The notes: a model not told the origin generated them from the letters alone. A stretch of 64,000 nucleotides of DNA from Theropithecus gelada (GCF_003255815.1 NC_037673.1:159302526-159366525); one strand, 5' to 3'; counted from the first letter of the stretch, positions 35,956-47,849 are shown. Translations and numbers: made by a program.

Positions 35956-38004
35956 ATCTGCACATGGCACATGCTCTAAGATCGAATATATGCTCAGCCA
36001 TAAAGCAATTGTTAACAAATTCAAAAAACCTCAAATCACACCAACCACACTCTTGGACCACAGCACAATAAAAATAGAAATCAATACCAAGAAGATCTTT
36101 CAAAATCATACAATTACATGGAAATTAAACAATGTACTCCTGAATGACTTTTGGGTAAAAAATAAAATTGAGGCAGAAATCAATAAATTATTTGAAACAA
36201 AGATACAACATACCAGAATCTCTGGGACACAACTGAAGCAGTGGTAGGAGAAAAGTTTATAACACGAAACACCTACATCAAAAAGTTAGAGAGATCCAAA
36301 TTTACAAACTAACACTATGCCTAGAGTAATTAGAAACACAAGAGAAAAAACAGCCCCAAAGCTAGAAGGAGAAAAAAAAAAAACCAAAATCAGAGCTGAA
36401 CTGAATGAAATGGAGACATGAACATCCATACAAAAGGTCAACAAAACCAAATTTTGTTTTTTGAAAGAATAAACAAGATTGGTAGACTGCAATCTAAAGT
36501 AATAAAAGAGAGAGAATATCTAAATAAACACAATCAGAAATGACAAAGGTGACATTACCACTAACCCCACAGAAATACAAAACAAACAAACAAAGAAAAA
36601 CCCCTGAGAGACTACGATAAACACCTCTATGCACACAAACTAGAAAACCTAGAAGAAATGGATAAATTTCTGAAAACATACAACCTCCCAAGTTTGAACC
36701 AGGAAGAATTCAATCCCTGACCAGACCAATAACATGTTATGAAATAGAATAAGTAATTTTAAAAAAAGAAAACTACCAACCAGAAAAGGCCCTGAACCAG
36801 AGAGATTCATAACCAAGTTCTACCAGATGTATAAAGAAGAGCTAGTACCAATACTACTGAAACTCTTCCAAATATCTTCTGAAACTCATTCTATGAGGAC
36901 AGCATTATTCTGATGCCAAAACCTGACAGACACACAATGAAAAAAGAAAATGTTAGGTTTATATCCCTGATGAAGATAGATGCAAATATCCTCAACAAAA
37001 TACTAGCAAAACAAATCTAGCAGCACATAAAAAAGCAATCAAACATGATCAAATAGGATTTATTCCTGAAATGAAAGGTTGGTTCAACATACAGAAATCA
37101 ATAAATGTGATTCATCACAAAAACAGAACTAAAAACAAAAACCACGTGATCATCTCAACAGAGGCAGAAAAGTCTTTGGATAAAATTCCACATCCCTTCA
37201 TTTTAAAAAACCCCAAAAAACTAGGCATCATAGGAACATTCCTCCAAATAATAAGAGTCATCTTTGACAGAGCTACAGCCAACATAATGCTGAGCAGGCA
37301 ACAGCTGGAAGCATTCCTTTTGAAAATTAGAACAAGAGAAGGATGGTCACTTTGACCACTTCTATTCAGCATAGTACTGGAAGTCCCAAGCAGAACAATC
37401 AGAGAGAAAGAAATAAAAGGCATCTGAATAGGAAGAGAGCAAGTCAAAATAACTCTCTTTGTAGATTATATAATTCTATACTTAGAAAACACCATAATTT
37501 TTGCCCAAAAGCTTCTAAATCTGAAAAAAAGCTTTAGCAAAGTTTCAGGGTACAAAATATATGTACAAAAATTAGTAGCATTTCTATGTACCAGTAACAT
37601 CCAAGCTGAGAGCCAAATCAAGAACACAATCCCTTTTGCAATAACCACAAGAATAAAATACTTAGCAATACAGCTAACCAGGGGGATAAAAGATCTCTAC
37701 AACAAGGATTATAAAACGCTGCTCAAAGAAATCAGAGATAACACAAATGGAAAAACATTCTATGCTCATGGATAGGAAAAATTATTATTGTTAAAATGGC
37801 CATACTTCCCAAAGCAATTTACAGATTCAATGCTGTTCCTATCAAACTACCAAAGGAATTTTTCACATGACTAGGAAAAACTATTCTCAAATTCCTATGG
37901 AACTACAAAATAACCTAAATAACTTAGCAATCCCAAGCAGAAATAACAAAGTCAGAGGCATCACACTACCCAACTTCAAATTAATTCTACTAGGCTACGG
38001 TAAC

Positions 38005-38367
38005 TGATACAATTTGGCTGTGTCCCCACCCAAATTTCATCTTGAATGGTAGCTCCCATAACTCCCACATGTTGTGGGAGGGACTCGGTGGGAGATAATT
38101 GAATCGTGGGGGCAGTTTCCTCCATACTATTCTCCTGGTAGTGAATAAGTCTCACAAGAGCTGATGGTTTTATAAGGGGAACCCCCTTTCACTTGCTTCT
38201 CATTCTCTCTTGTCTGCCACCATGTAAGACATGACTTTTGCCTTCTACCAAGATTTTGAGGCCTCCCCAACTATGTAGAACTGTGAGTCCATTAAACCTC
38301 TTTTTTCTTTACAAATTACCCAGTTTCAGGTAGGTCTTTATCAGCAACATGAAAACAGACTAACACA
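38005..38367 (+). mobile_element. THE1 solo LTR with 5-bp target duplication
   Basis: It begins TGATACAATTTGGCTGTGTC and ends GACTAACACA, with THE1 markers GTTGTGGGAGGGACTCGGTG and GAGTCCATTAAACCTC. GTAAC flanks both ends (38000-38004 and 38368-38372). THE1 is a primate ERVL-MaLR LTR. Confidence 0.96.
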
Positions 38368-39796
38368 GTAACCAACACAGCATGGTACTGGTACAAAATC
38401 AGACACACAGAACAATGGAACAAAGTAGAGAACCCGGGAATAAAGGCGTATACCTACAACTAACAGATATTTGACAAAGTCTACAATAATAAGCAATAGG
38501 GAAAGGACTCCTTATTCAATAAATGGTGCTGGGATAACTGGCTAGCCATATGCAGAAAACTGAAACTGGACTCCCTTTCACCATACACAAAAATCAATTC
38601 AAGATGGATTAAAGACTTCAGTGTAAATCCTAAAACTATGAAAACTCTAGAATATAGGAAATACCATTTCAGACATAGGCTTTGGCAAAGATTTCATAAC
38701 AAAAATATCAAAAAGTAGTTGCAATGAAAACAAAAATTTACAAGTGAAACCTAAACTAAACCGCTTCTACACAGCAAAAGATACTGTAAATAAACAGACA
38801 ACTTGCAGCATGAGAGAAAATATTTGCAAACTACACATCAAAAAAGTCTAATATACAGAATATATAAGTAACTTAAATCAATAAGCAAAACACAAACAAC
38901 CCCATTAAAAAGCAGGCAAAGGCATGAACAGATAGTTCTCAAGAGAAGACATACACACAACCATCAAGGATATGCTCATCACTAATCATTAGAGAAATGC
39001 AAATCAAAACCATAATGAGATGCTATCTCATATCAGCCAGAATGGCTATCACTACAAATTCAAAAAAGTAACAGATGTAAGCAAAGTTGCAGGGAAAAGG
39101 GAACATTTACACACTGTTGATGGGAATGTATATTAGTTCAGCCACTGTGGCAAGTAGTTTGGAGATTTCTCAAAAAACTTAGAACTACCGCTTGACCCAG
39201 CAATTTCATTGCTGGGTGTACACTCAAAGGAATATAATTGTTTTATCATAAAGACACATGCACACATATGTTCATCACAGCACTTTTCACAGTAACAAAG
39301 ACATGAAATCAATTTAGATGCCCATCAGGGGTGGACTGCATATAAATAATGTGGTAAATATACACCATGGAATACTGCACAGCCATAAAAAAGAACGAAA
39401 TCATGTCCTTTGCAGCAACATGGATGCAGCTGGAGGCCATTATCCCAAGCAAATTAACACAGGAATAGAAAACCAAATACCACATGTCCTCTCTTATAAG
39501 TGGGTGCCTAATATTGAGTACACATGGACACAAAGAGGGGAACAATAGACACTAGGACTTACTCGAGGGTGGAGGGGACAGGAAGGTGAGAATTGAAAAC
39601 TACTTATCGGTAGTTCACTACCTCACTACCTTGGTGAATGAAATCATTTGTACACCAAACGCCAGTGACACACAATTTATCCATATAACAAACCTGCACA
39701 TATACCTCCTAAACCTAAAATAAAGGATGACAGGAAAAAATAAATAAAATTAAAACAACATTAATACATTTCCTTGTAAAAAAAGCAAGAAAAGAA

Positions 39797-39849
39797 AGTC
39801 TGCACATTTCTTGTAATTCATCATGGCAGCCACAGGGAACTAATATAGT
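39797..39849 (+). mobile_element. 3' end of the interrupted MLT1
   Basis: TTCTTGTAATTCATCATGGC and ACAGGGAACTAATATAG complete the MLT1 whose 5' part stops at 34006. Confidence 0.75.
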
Positions 39850-40353
39850 GTGTAAGATATTTTGAAGAAAACTATGTGTGACTCAAGAACATCATACCCA
39901 AACCAAATGTTCAAGCTTGTGAGAAATAAGGAACTAGAGTCTATCTTAAAAAATGAAACAAATTTTAAAAAACGCTATAGTATGAAATCCCACCAATTAA
40001 GAGACAAAAAAGTCAAAATAAACTCAGGGAACTATGAAAAAAAGACTAATAAGAAATAATGAATCAATTTCAATACAGAGTCATGTTTTTAAACTATGGG
40101 AATTATGGTTACATTTTATATGTGTTATATATACACACACTCACATATATATGTAAAAAACATAAAAAATAAGTAAACAGAGAAAGTAGAATAGGGGAAA
40201 AGGAGACAACATAGCACTATGTACTACCTTTTATAAAAGGAATTTAAAAATATCTAAGTAAAATATATAATGTAACTACATAACAATTTCAACCTACAAT
40301 TTTTTTATGATTTATTTCTTCTTAAATTTTGTGTGATATTTTGGGAATTGCTA
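39850..40353. other. AT-rich DNA, no gene seen
   Basis: No confident repeat family was recognised. A short TA/CA run lies near 40127-40153. Confidence 0.45.
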
Positions 40354-40994
40354 TGGTGAATTTTATGTGTCTACTTGGCTAAGCTATTGTACCTAATTAC
40401 TTAAACACTAATCTAAGTATTGTTTTCTGAAAGTATTTTGTAGATGTGGTTATCATCTATAATCCATTTGACTTTAAGTAAATGAGATTACACTTAGTGT
40501 TGTGGGTGGGTCTTGTCTAATCAGTTGGAGCAAAGATTGAGGTTACTTCTGTCTCAAGCCTGCAGCAATTCCTGCCTGAGGTTCTAGACTGCTGGCGTGC
40601 TCATTTCAGACTTGTCAGCACTTACGATTGCGTTAGACAATTTTTTGAAATTAGTCTACCTGCCTACCTACCTAGCTCATGAGCTTGCATGCTTTCTTTC
40701 TCTTCTTTCTTTCTCTCTTTCTCTTTCTTTCCTTCTTTCTCTTTCTTTCTTTCGTTTCTTTTTCTTTCTTTCTTTTCTTTATTTTTCTCTCTCTTTTCTT
40801 TCTGTTTCTTCTTTCTTTTTTTGTTTTTCTTTTTCTTTCTTTTCTCTCTTTCCCTTTCTCTTCTTTTTTCTTTCATTTTTTCTTTTTCATTTTTTCTTTT
40901 TCTTTTCTTTCTCTTTCTTTACCTATCTCTCTCTTTCTCTTTCTTTCTTTTCCATTCTATTGGTTCTGTTTTTCTGGAGAACCCTGGATGATGT
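40354..40994 (+). mobile_element. LTR-like element of unassigned family
   Basis: It begins TGGTGAATTTTATGTGTCTA, continues with CTTGGCTAAGCTATTGTACC and GGTGGGTCTTGTCTAATCAG, and ends TTGGTTCTGTTTTTCTGGAG. I know this start/end pattern from an old, widespread repeat whose name I cannot give with confidence. Much of its 3' half has become a pyrimidine tract. Confidence 0.55.
40691..40953 (+). repeat. ~260-bp polypyrimidine (TTTC/CTTT)n tract
   Basis: Nearly uninterrupted C/T sequence made of TTTC, TTCC and CTCT units; only a few G or A bases occur. It gives long open frames in several phases purely through low complexity. Confidence 0.95.
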
Positions 40995-41051
40995 AGAAAC
41001 TAATTATTATCATTAATTAATACATATTTATTTCAGTTCATTACATTATAT

Positions 41052-41366
41052 TTAATTAATTAATTAATTAATTAATTATTTAGCGTGTGATGCAGTCTCG
41101 CTTTGTCGACAGGCTGGAGTGCAGTGACGCGATCTCGGCTCACTGCAACTTCCGTCTCCCGGGTTCAAGCAATTCCTGCCTCAGCCTCCTGGGTAGCTGA
41201 GACTACAGGCGTGCACTACCACACCCAGTTAATTTTTGTATTTTTAGTAGAGACAATATGGTTTCGCCATATTGGCCAGGATGGTCTTGATCTCTTGACC
41301 TCTAGATCCGCCCGCCTCGGCCTCCCAAAGTGCTGGGATTACAGGCATGAGCCGCCACGCCCGGCC
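41052..41366 (-). mobile_element. Alu (S-like), antisense, with (TTAA)n tail
   Basis: The A-tail position holds an ATTA-type repeat (41052-41080). The Alu body runs to CCACGCCCGGCC at 41366 and retains many CpG sites. A small change GACAATATGGTTTCGCCATA replaces the usual middle segment. Confidence 0.95.
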
Positions 41367-41459
41367 CATTGCATTCCTTTTTAAATAATTAAATTACAAT
41401 TAAATTTTCTTTTAAAAATATGACATTATTATGCAATACCATTAAAAAATGTTTGTTTT

Positions 41460-41704
41460 GGAGGCCTAGATGGACGGATCATTGAGATCAGGAATTCAAA
41501 ACCAGCCTGGCTAACATGATGAAACCCAGTCTCTACTAAAAATACAAAAAAAGAATTAACTGGGAGTGGCTGTGCATGACTGTAATTCCAGCTACTTGGG
41601 AGGCTGAGGTGGGAAAATCCCTTGAACCCAGGAGGAAGAGGTTGCAGTGAGCATGGGCAACAGAGTAACACTGTCAAAAAAGCAAAGCAAAACAAAACAA
41701 AAAC
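41460..41704 (+). mobile_element. 5'-truncated Alu with internal deletion
   Basis: It starts at GAGGCCTAGATGGACGGATC and ends in an A-rich (CAAAA) tail. About 30 bp of the right arm are missing where GCAGTGAGC meets ATGGGCAACAG. Confidence 0.93.
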
Positions 41705-43990
41705 ACTTTGCTTCTTTTTTTCCTTATAGTTTTCTCCACTTCTTTTTCATTTCTCCTTTACTTTCTTCCTTCCGTCTTATTTCTGCAAATCTGTATGTAT
41801 CCAAGGAGAAATTACTAGAACAATACTAGTAATTAGTAGTAAATACTCGTTATTGTGAAGGTAATTTCTAGCTACTATGTTTTTTTATTGTTTTAGCTTT
41901 ATTTTCTTTGTCCTTTTTGGTATGCTTGAAAATGTTACAAGTAATATGTAATGCATACTTATAAAATATCCAAAACCAAATAATGCTGAAATAACCAATT
42001 ATTTGGAAGAAAATTAAGTTGGAAGCTTTCCTCTCTTATACAAACACACGCATATGAATTCTAAGTGTTTTAAAGACTTAAATGCAATAAAATAAATGAA
42101 TGTGGAATTAAAAGAAAACAAATTAAGCCCTAATATGAACAGTGGAAACCATTAGTAAATAAGTTATCAACTATTAGAGTGGCACAGTACTTTCATACAT
42201 AAAAATCAAGAAAAATAAATTAGAAAGGGAAGAATCACTTAATAGCATAAAAATAATAGAAAAAATATTATGCCAAAGAAGTTATAGAAAAATTAAATAT
42301 AAAACTAAAAAAAAAAAAAAAGTAACATCTCTGCCATTCATGAGGAAAAGGGTTACTTCTGACTTGTTACTTCTGGAACTCCCAACTGTTAGCAGAGTCA
42401 CTGGTACGCAATAGGATCTCAGTGCATTGCTAAAGGACAAGAAGGAAAGAATCAAGGAAGGGAGAGAAAAGAAAATGCAGAAATATGCCAAATTTTAAGA
42501 TAATTCTACTGTGCTCTTTATTTTTCCTCCCTTTCTTCACCTTTTCTACAATGAATACATTATTAAGTATATGTTACTTTTAAATAAAATAAAAATAAAT
42601 CTTCTTAAAATAAGAATGTGATAGTGTAGAAATAAATACATTGTAATATTCACCCTCTTTCAATATTCTTTGACAAAATGTGCTTGCAATTATCTTTCAA
42701 TATATCTTTAAACTGTGTTAAAAACACAAATATTTATAAATTCTACCTCTGAAAAGTTTTAGTTTTGGTCTTAAAGAAAATAGAATTATTTAACTATTTT
42801 TGTTGAAAAAATTGAATAATAATCATCATGGATTAATAATTTAACTATTAATGCAAATTTTCTAGTTGCATTACTTTTACTATCTGTTTGACCTTGAACA
42901 AGATATGAGGTACTTATCACAGTGTCTGGCATTTTGTTTTTTAAAAAAGGTAGTTCAATAAAAATATAGCTCTTAAGATACACATCTATAGAAATCGTCA
43001 GTATGGTAATCTGAGAATGCAAAGAATATCAGTGGAAGCACCATGGCATAATAAAAGCAAATTTATACAATCAAAAATTATTTTATTGCCATTGTAAAAT
43101 ATCCATTCACATCTTTTGAAAATAAAATCTTGCTCAAAATGTGTTTTTCATAGAGTCGGAGAATATTATTATAAGAGTTAGCAGATGAAGCTGATCGTCT
43201 CGTTTGTGAATGTGAGTTATTACTAAACTCAACAGCTGCAGAGGATGAATTACTGTATCCCCTTTCCATGACAAAGCATAGTTCATTTTTTGCTTTGGAC
43301 AGTTTATATACGAAAAGCAAAGAAACTGGGATACTTGGATCCACACTAAGCAGTTTTAACACTACATGTTTGCTTACAAAAATTGAATCTTTCCTTGAAA
43401 AAATAATTATTGATTTAAATAAAATGTAGATCTCATTAACAGCCACACAATGAGGATGAAATCTATTGAAAGTGAAAAATGAATTTCTTCTTTATACAAT
43501 TATAGCTGCCTAAACTTATCAAAGGCAGAAGGGATAATTGAAAGTATTTTTTTATTAATTACAAGTTCAAAAAACCACATAAGCAAAGTGAGGCACATCA
43601 ACTTTCCCTTACAAAAAATAACTTCATAAATAAATATTCTGGTGTTAGAAAAATACTATCATAGCTCAAAATAGGAATCTCTGTCTTCAGAGTTTACTGT
43701 ACGTTTTATTATCATTTGCTTCATTTCCTGCCGCTAACCTTGGTACCTCTAGCAAAAATATTATTTCTAATTTTTAGGACTGAATGATAGTTTGCGGATA
43801 CAATAGTGCTGTTTATATAGAGTAACTTTAACAATCAGAATACTTAAAGTACTTTATAAATATTATCTCTAGTATAACAGCACGATTTAAATAACAGACT
43901 GAAATCTGGTTTATTACCAATAATTTATAATATTCACTGAATCCAGTCTCCTCCATAACACCTTCCCTGATCACTCTAGCTGCATTGATT
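41705..43990. other. AT-rich single-copy DNA, no gene seen
   Basis: Contains an A14 run at 42308-42321 and a weak L2-like 3' end near 42395-42460. A 122-codon minus-strand frame at 43078-43446 begins at GTG and is not supported as a gene. Confidence 0.45.
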
Positions 43991-44273
43991 TCTTTTTTTT
44001 TTGAGATGAATTTCACTCTTGTTGCCCAAGCTGGAGTGCAAACGGCACCACCTCAGCTCACTGCAACATCGGCCTCCCGGGTTCAAGCCATTCTCCTGCC
44101 TCAGCCTCCCGACTAACTGGGATTACAGGCACCTGCCTCTAGGCCCGACTAATTTTTGTATTTTTAGTAGAGATGGGGTTTCACCATGTTGGCCAGGCTA
44201 GTCTCGAAGTCCTGACCTCAGGTAATCCACCCACCTCGGCCTCCCAAAGTGCTGGGAAACCACCATGCCAGGC
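43991..44273 (-). mobile_element. Alu (S-like), antisense
   Basis: Poly(T), GAGATGAATTTCACTCTTG and both arms are present; the 5' end is shortened (GTGCTGGGAAACCACCATGC lacks the usual ATTACAGGC segment). Confidence 0.94.
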
Positions 44274-44447
44274 TGGTTTCATCTTTCTTTGTTTTTTATT
44301 ATGCTCATCGTCAGTAGCAGCATAGGGTTTAGTACTTAATTGCATGATGAGGTTTAGCCTGGTTGCCAAGCCCAGGTAAAAGCCCTGAGAGTGAAAGCTT
44401 CATGCTTTGTTCCTTTAAATGAATCACGTTTTCTCACTCATTGTCAC

Positions 44448-44630
44448 ATGAGCTTATTATATGCCAGTGACTTTCCTCAGAGGATTTCATATATAGTACT
44501 TTATTTAATTCACACAGTAGCCCTGTGAGATGGATATTTTATACCTACCTTTCCAAATGACGAACCTGAGGTACAGCCACATCAGGAGTTAATTCTAAAC
44601 CACTGACTACACAGCCTTTCCTGTTTGACT
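44448..44630 (+). mobile_element. MIR SINE
   Basis: ATTATATGCCAGTGACTTTC, TTTAATTCACACAGTAGCCC, TGTGAGATGGATATTTTAT and a 'gacgaacctgaggtacagcc' part follow the MIR core. Confidence 0.75.
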
Positions 44631-44869
44631 GCATACAACCACATAGTAGATATCCAGCAAGCACTTGGGGGACAGAAGAAGGTGAGCCAATGTCAGATTC
44701 GGATCCTAGGATCTCAGTTCTAATGGCTCCTTCCCCTAAAAAACATGTAGTGGGTATAAAATAACTAAAAGGATATAGAAGGTATTGGAATTAAATTAAT
44801 TCTAGTCAAGTCTTTTGAAGGCACCTTGAAAGTAAAATTCTTCTATCTGGCACTCAAGTTCCTTTAAAA

Positions 44870-45190
44870 ACTTTTCGTATTAGAATAATTTTAGACTCAT
44901 AAGAAGTTGTGAATACAGCACTGAGAGTTCCCATATAACCTTCACTCAGCTTCTGCAGTATTAACATCTTACCTCACCATACTACATTATTAAAACCAGG
45001 AGACCGGCATTGATAAAATACTATTCACTACAGACTTCATTTGGATTTTATTCATTTTTGCATGTGCTTGTGTGTGTGTGTGTGTGTGTGTGTGAGTGCG
45101 TGTGTGTGTCTATGAAATTTTATCTCATAGATTCATGTAGCCACCCCCTCTACCAGGATTTAGAACAGTTTCAAGATTGTATATATATAT
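44870..45190 (-). mobile_element. Old L1 (L1ME/MD-like) 3' region, antisense
   Basis: TTTTAGACTCATAAGAAGTT, GAGAGTTCCCATATAACCTT, TATTAACATCTTACCTCACC and ATACTATTCACTACAGACTT follow an old L1 3'UTR pattern read in antisense. A TG microsatellite has expanded inside it. Confidence 0.6.
45068..45110. repeat. (TG)n microsatellite
   Basis: About twenty TG units with GAG and CG interruptions. Confidence 0.92.
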
Positions 45191-45639
45191 AAAATATGTC
45201 CAGCACAAGCACTTTCTTCTTCTTTCAGGTTAGATGTCTTACTGATCTGTATATGTTTCATAATCTCTCCACTAAATAGAATGCTTCTGGTCCACTGCTT
45301 TTACATCCACTGCCCTCAAAAATCACCATGAATCTATTTTTAAAACTTTGATAAATTATATTTAAATGTTGTTTTTGGATGTTACATTTCGTGGAAACGT
45401 ATAAGCTTCATTATCTAAAGTTTTCTGAAATTCATGGATGTGCTGAACCAATTCCTATAGCTGCTAATCAAATTCCTAAGAGAGAAAGGATAAGAGCTCA
45501 CAAATACAATTTTGTTTTTGTTTTTAATTAAGCAGTTAAAGCGGTACAGTTGTGCAGATGGAAAGAAAGATAGTATCATGTAATATGGCCCTTCAGATAT
45601 GCAAATATTTTAAAGAAACATTTAATAGACTCCCTCATT

Positions 45640-45762
45640 TTATAACATGTTATAAAATGCTGAGATTTGCCCCCATCACACAGCAAGCTAGTGATTTAGC
45701 CTGGTTTAAAACCCACTTGTTTCCAACAGGCACACTTCCCATTATGCCTCACTGTCTTTAAC
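45640..45762 (+). mobile_element. MIR SINE 3' part
   Basis: CATCACACAGCAAGCTAGTG and TTAAAACCCACTTGTTTCCA match the MIR region around 'gtcacacagctagtaagtgg'. Confidence 0.6.
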
Positions 45763-46714
45763 AGGTGGAAAGAGGGAAAATACTTGTAGAGGCCAACTTC
45801 TGACAAGTGGCAGACAGTCCGATAGGAATCTAGCTTCAAAATCAGATCAGGTCTGGATGAAACAGAGATTTAAAGATTTAATGATTTATGAGACAGTTGC
45901 CTAATTACACATGACATTAAAAACTTTCCAATTTTCAGTTTAGATTTGGTAGTATTTAAATTAGGTACCTTCATTTAATTTTTGATGAGTAAACTGAGCT
46001 ATATGTATTAGATAGACATGTGATCTGATAAGATTTAAACCACCCGGAATCATTGAAATGTGATAGACAGATATTCAACATACTGGACCAATCATTTAAA
46101 TATTTTTTTAAATCATGACAATTAAATCTGAAAATCTAAACTTATAAGGATCATCACCTCCTTTTTTTTCCCCAAAAGTACCACTCTTAAAACCAATTTC
46201 AGTTCTGATTTTTTTGATGTCTTCATTAGTTCGTATTAATCTAATTCGTCTCTGATCTACTCTACCACTTATAATCTGTATCAAATATTTTAATAACTGA
46301 CTAAATGCTTTCATATTATTCTTCTCTATATATTCTTTTATCATCGGGAAGAGCACTTTGCAAAGGAGCCTGTGTTTGGTGCTTTTCTTATTCAACCTAG
46401 TCACACAGCAAGTGTTTAGTAACTAAATCCTGAATTATTTTTTAACAGCATAATGCATAGAGGTTATTTGTGTTTCAGCAGAAGGAGCAACTTATTCTAA
46501 ATGAACTCAGAAAATCACCTGTCAATATATCAACTGAAAAGAGAATTCATATTCTGAAATCATGGATAAAATAGTGCTAAACAAATGACAGGGAATCACC
46601 AGTAATTTATGCAGAGTAGCATTACAAAAGTTACCTTGCACTGCACAGTGCTTATTACTTTAAAAGGATGGTGAGGAAGCTCTAGAGAAAACCTTAGAGA
46701 AACTCGCTTCCAGT
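45763..46714. other. AT-rich DNA, no gene seen
   Basis: No confident repeat. An open minus-strand stretch (46108-46404) starts at GTG and shows no recognisable domain. A MIR-like TCACACAGCAAGTG lies at 46401. Confidence 0.4.
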
Positions 46715-46840
46715 CTGGACATTTCTTCCAGCAAGTTGCATGACCTTGGGGAAGATACATAAATTATTTGGGCCTCAATTAGGATTGATCTCTAAAATAC
46801 TTCTAGCTTCAAATTATTATGATTTTATTTAAGTTCTAAA
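46715..46840 (-). mobile_element. MIR SINE, antisense
   Basis: TTGCATGACCTTGGGGAAGA, TTTGGGCCTCAATTAGG and a following AT-rich part match the antisense MIR core. Confidence 0.6.
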
Positions 46841-47034
46841 AACATCTTTTACTTATACAGAAGCTAAGAGGGATGTAATTTATAGCAGAGCTTATAAAAT
46901 CAAATGTTTTCGATGATATCAGCTTCAATATAACACTACCCCTGCTTTAAGTTAATTTGTGCAAGGCTATTTCAGACATAAGAACTGAATAAAGAGAATT
47001 CTGATGGTTTAAAAAACAGAGAATCTGGTATTAG

Positions 47035-47145
47035 TTGACTTGAATTTAAGACCCTATTTGACCTTTCCCAGTGGTTATAACGTGAAGAAACTTTTTCTCT
47101 CTTTTCTTTTTATCTTACCTATAAAAAATATAGGTGGGGGGTGGG
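47035..47145 (-). mobile_element. MIR-like fragment, antisense
   Basis: A degraded match to antisense MIR: TGACTTGAATTTAAGACCC, then CTTTCCCAGTGGTTATAAC and a 'tctcttttcttttttatcttacctataaaa' ending. Confidence 0.4.
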
Positions 47146-47478
47146 AGAATAATTACAATAAATATTCCTTAAAGACCTTTTCACAGTTTTATTATATTGT
47201 TGGAGAATGGCATGACATTTCAACACAACCACTATCTCTGAAGGTTAAAGAAAGAAGATAACTAAATATTACTGTAAAAAAGGAATCAGTCACAGCTCCA
47301 AAGGGGAATGGAGAAGGTGTCCCGTGATCCACTAGACAGAGGCTGGAACTGCAGGTATGGTCAAGTCTGATTAGGAAGAAGCTAGAAACCACTACTAGGA
47401 AGCAAAATTACATAAGTAAATTTTAACTTAGTCCTCCACCAAGGCTGTCTGTATATATTAAGAGTCTATATATAGCAG

Positions 47479-47655
47479 GTCTCCACTTGTTCTGCCTGAG
47501 AAGCTTTTCCCATTTCCTCTGTGGCCCAGTCTGCTCTCCTTCATGTGGCCAGTTTCTTTCTATCCTTTAGGGTTCTGTTTGATGCCAGCTTCACAGAGAA
47601 GCTTTCCAAAAGTTGCTTTTTCTTAATTATTACCTAAGTCCTTTATTAGTTTTAT
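47479..47655 (+). repeat. L2-derived local duplication, copy A
   Basis: This ~177-bp segment repeats at 48454-48631 with about 88% identity by eye. Shared blocks include AAGCTTTTCCCATTTCCTCT and TAGGGTTCTGTTTGATGCC. Independent L2 insertions would be far more diverged, so a later local duplication is inferred. Confidence 0.9.
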
Positions 47656-47667
47656 TTTCTTTTGAGC

Positions 47668-47715
47668 TATATCTATCTATCTCCATCTATATAGATGGAG
47701 ATATAGATAGATATA
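47668..47715. repeat. 48-bp near-perfect palindrome
   Basis: The 20-bp core CTCCATCTATATAGATGGAG is an exact palindrome. Thirteen outer bases on the left pair with the right side if a 2-base bulge is allowed. It lies just after copy A of the L2 duplication and passes into more TA-rich inverted sequence up to about 47760. Confidence 0.95.
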
Positions 47716-47849
47716 TATAACTGAAAAGTTATATATATAAAAAATTATATATATAGCTCAAAAGTTATATCATACAAACATGTTATAATATATACTAGCA
47801 TGTACTGTAATATATAGTAGTTATGTAATATAACACTTTCAAATATGAC

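Larger units (their letters stand above)
34874..39550 (+). pseudogene. L1P ORF2 remnant, interrupted by two LTRs
   Basis: ORF2 begins at an ATGACAGTATCG start and carries endonuclease, reverse transcriptase and C-terminal regions in order. After removing the two LTRs and their duplicated sites, about 3.8 kb remain, close to the normal ORF2 length. Many frameshifts and stops are present; the longest open piece is about 100 codons (35942-36247, partly LTR sequence). Confidence 0.85.
34009..39796 (+). mobile_element. Nearly complete primate L1 (L1PA/L1PB age)
   Basis: It starts with a canonical L1 5' end (GGGAGCCAAGATGGCCAAC), so the 5' end is not truncated. The 5'UTR is cut short near 34350, where sequence jumps into the 3' part of ORF1, deleting most of ORF1. 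ORF2 then runs from about 34874 to about 39550. The 3'UTR ends with ACAAACCTGCACATATACC and an A-rich tail. A solo ERV LTR (35456-35955) and a THE1 LTR (38005-38367) lie inside it. Flanks AAGCCTGTAA / AAGTCTGCAC may be a diverged target duplication. It is immobile. Confidence 0.93.

Noticed and set aside
37115..37447. 110-codon minus-strand frame
   Set aside because: It is antisense to L1P ORF2 reverse-transcriptase sequence and has no independent support.
40597..41016. 139-codon plus-strand frame rich in F, S and L, with overlapping frames in other phases
   Set aside because: It is produced by the low-complexity pyrimidine tract, which is open in several phases at once.
43078..43446. 122-codon minus-strand frame outside known repeats, ending inside an AATAAA-type string
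   Set aside because: It begins at GTG, and the first ATG leaves only about half the length. No domain, splice context or codon pattern supports a gene; chance is sufficient in 64 kb.
46108..46404. 98-codon basic minus-strand frame
   Set aside because: It begins at GTG, overlaps a MIR-like end, and shows no recognisable domain.
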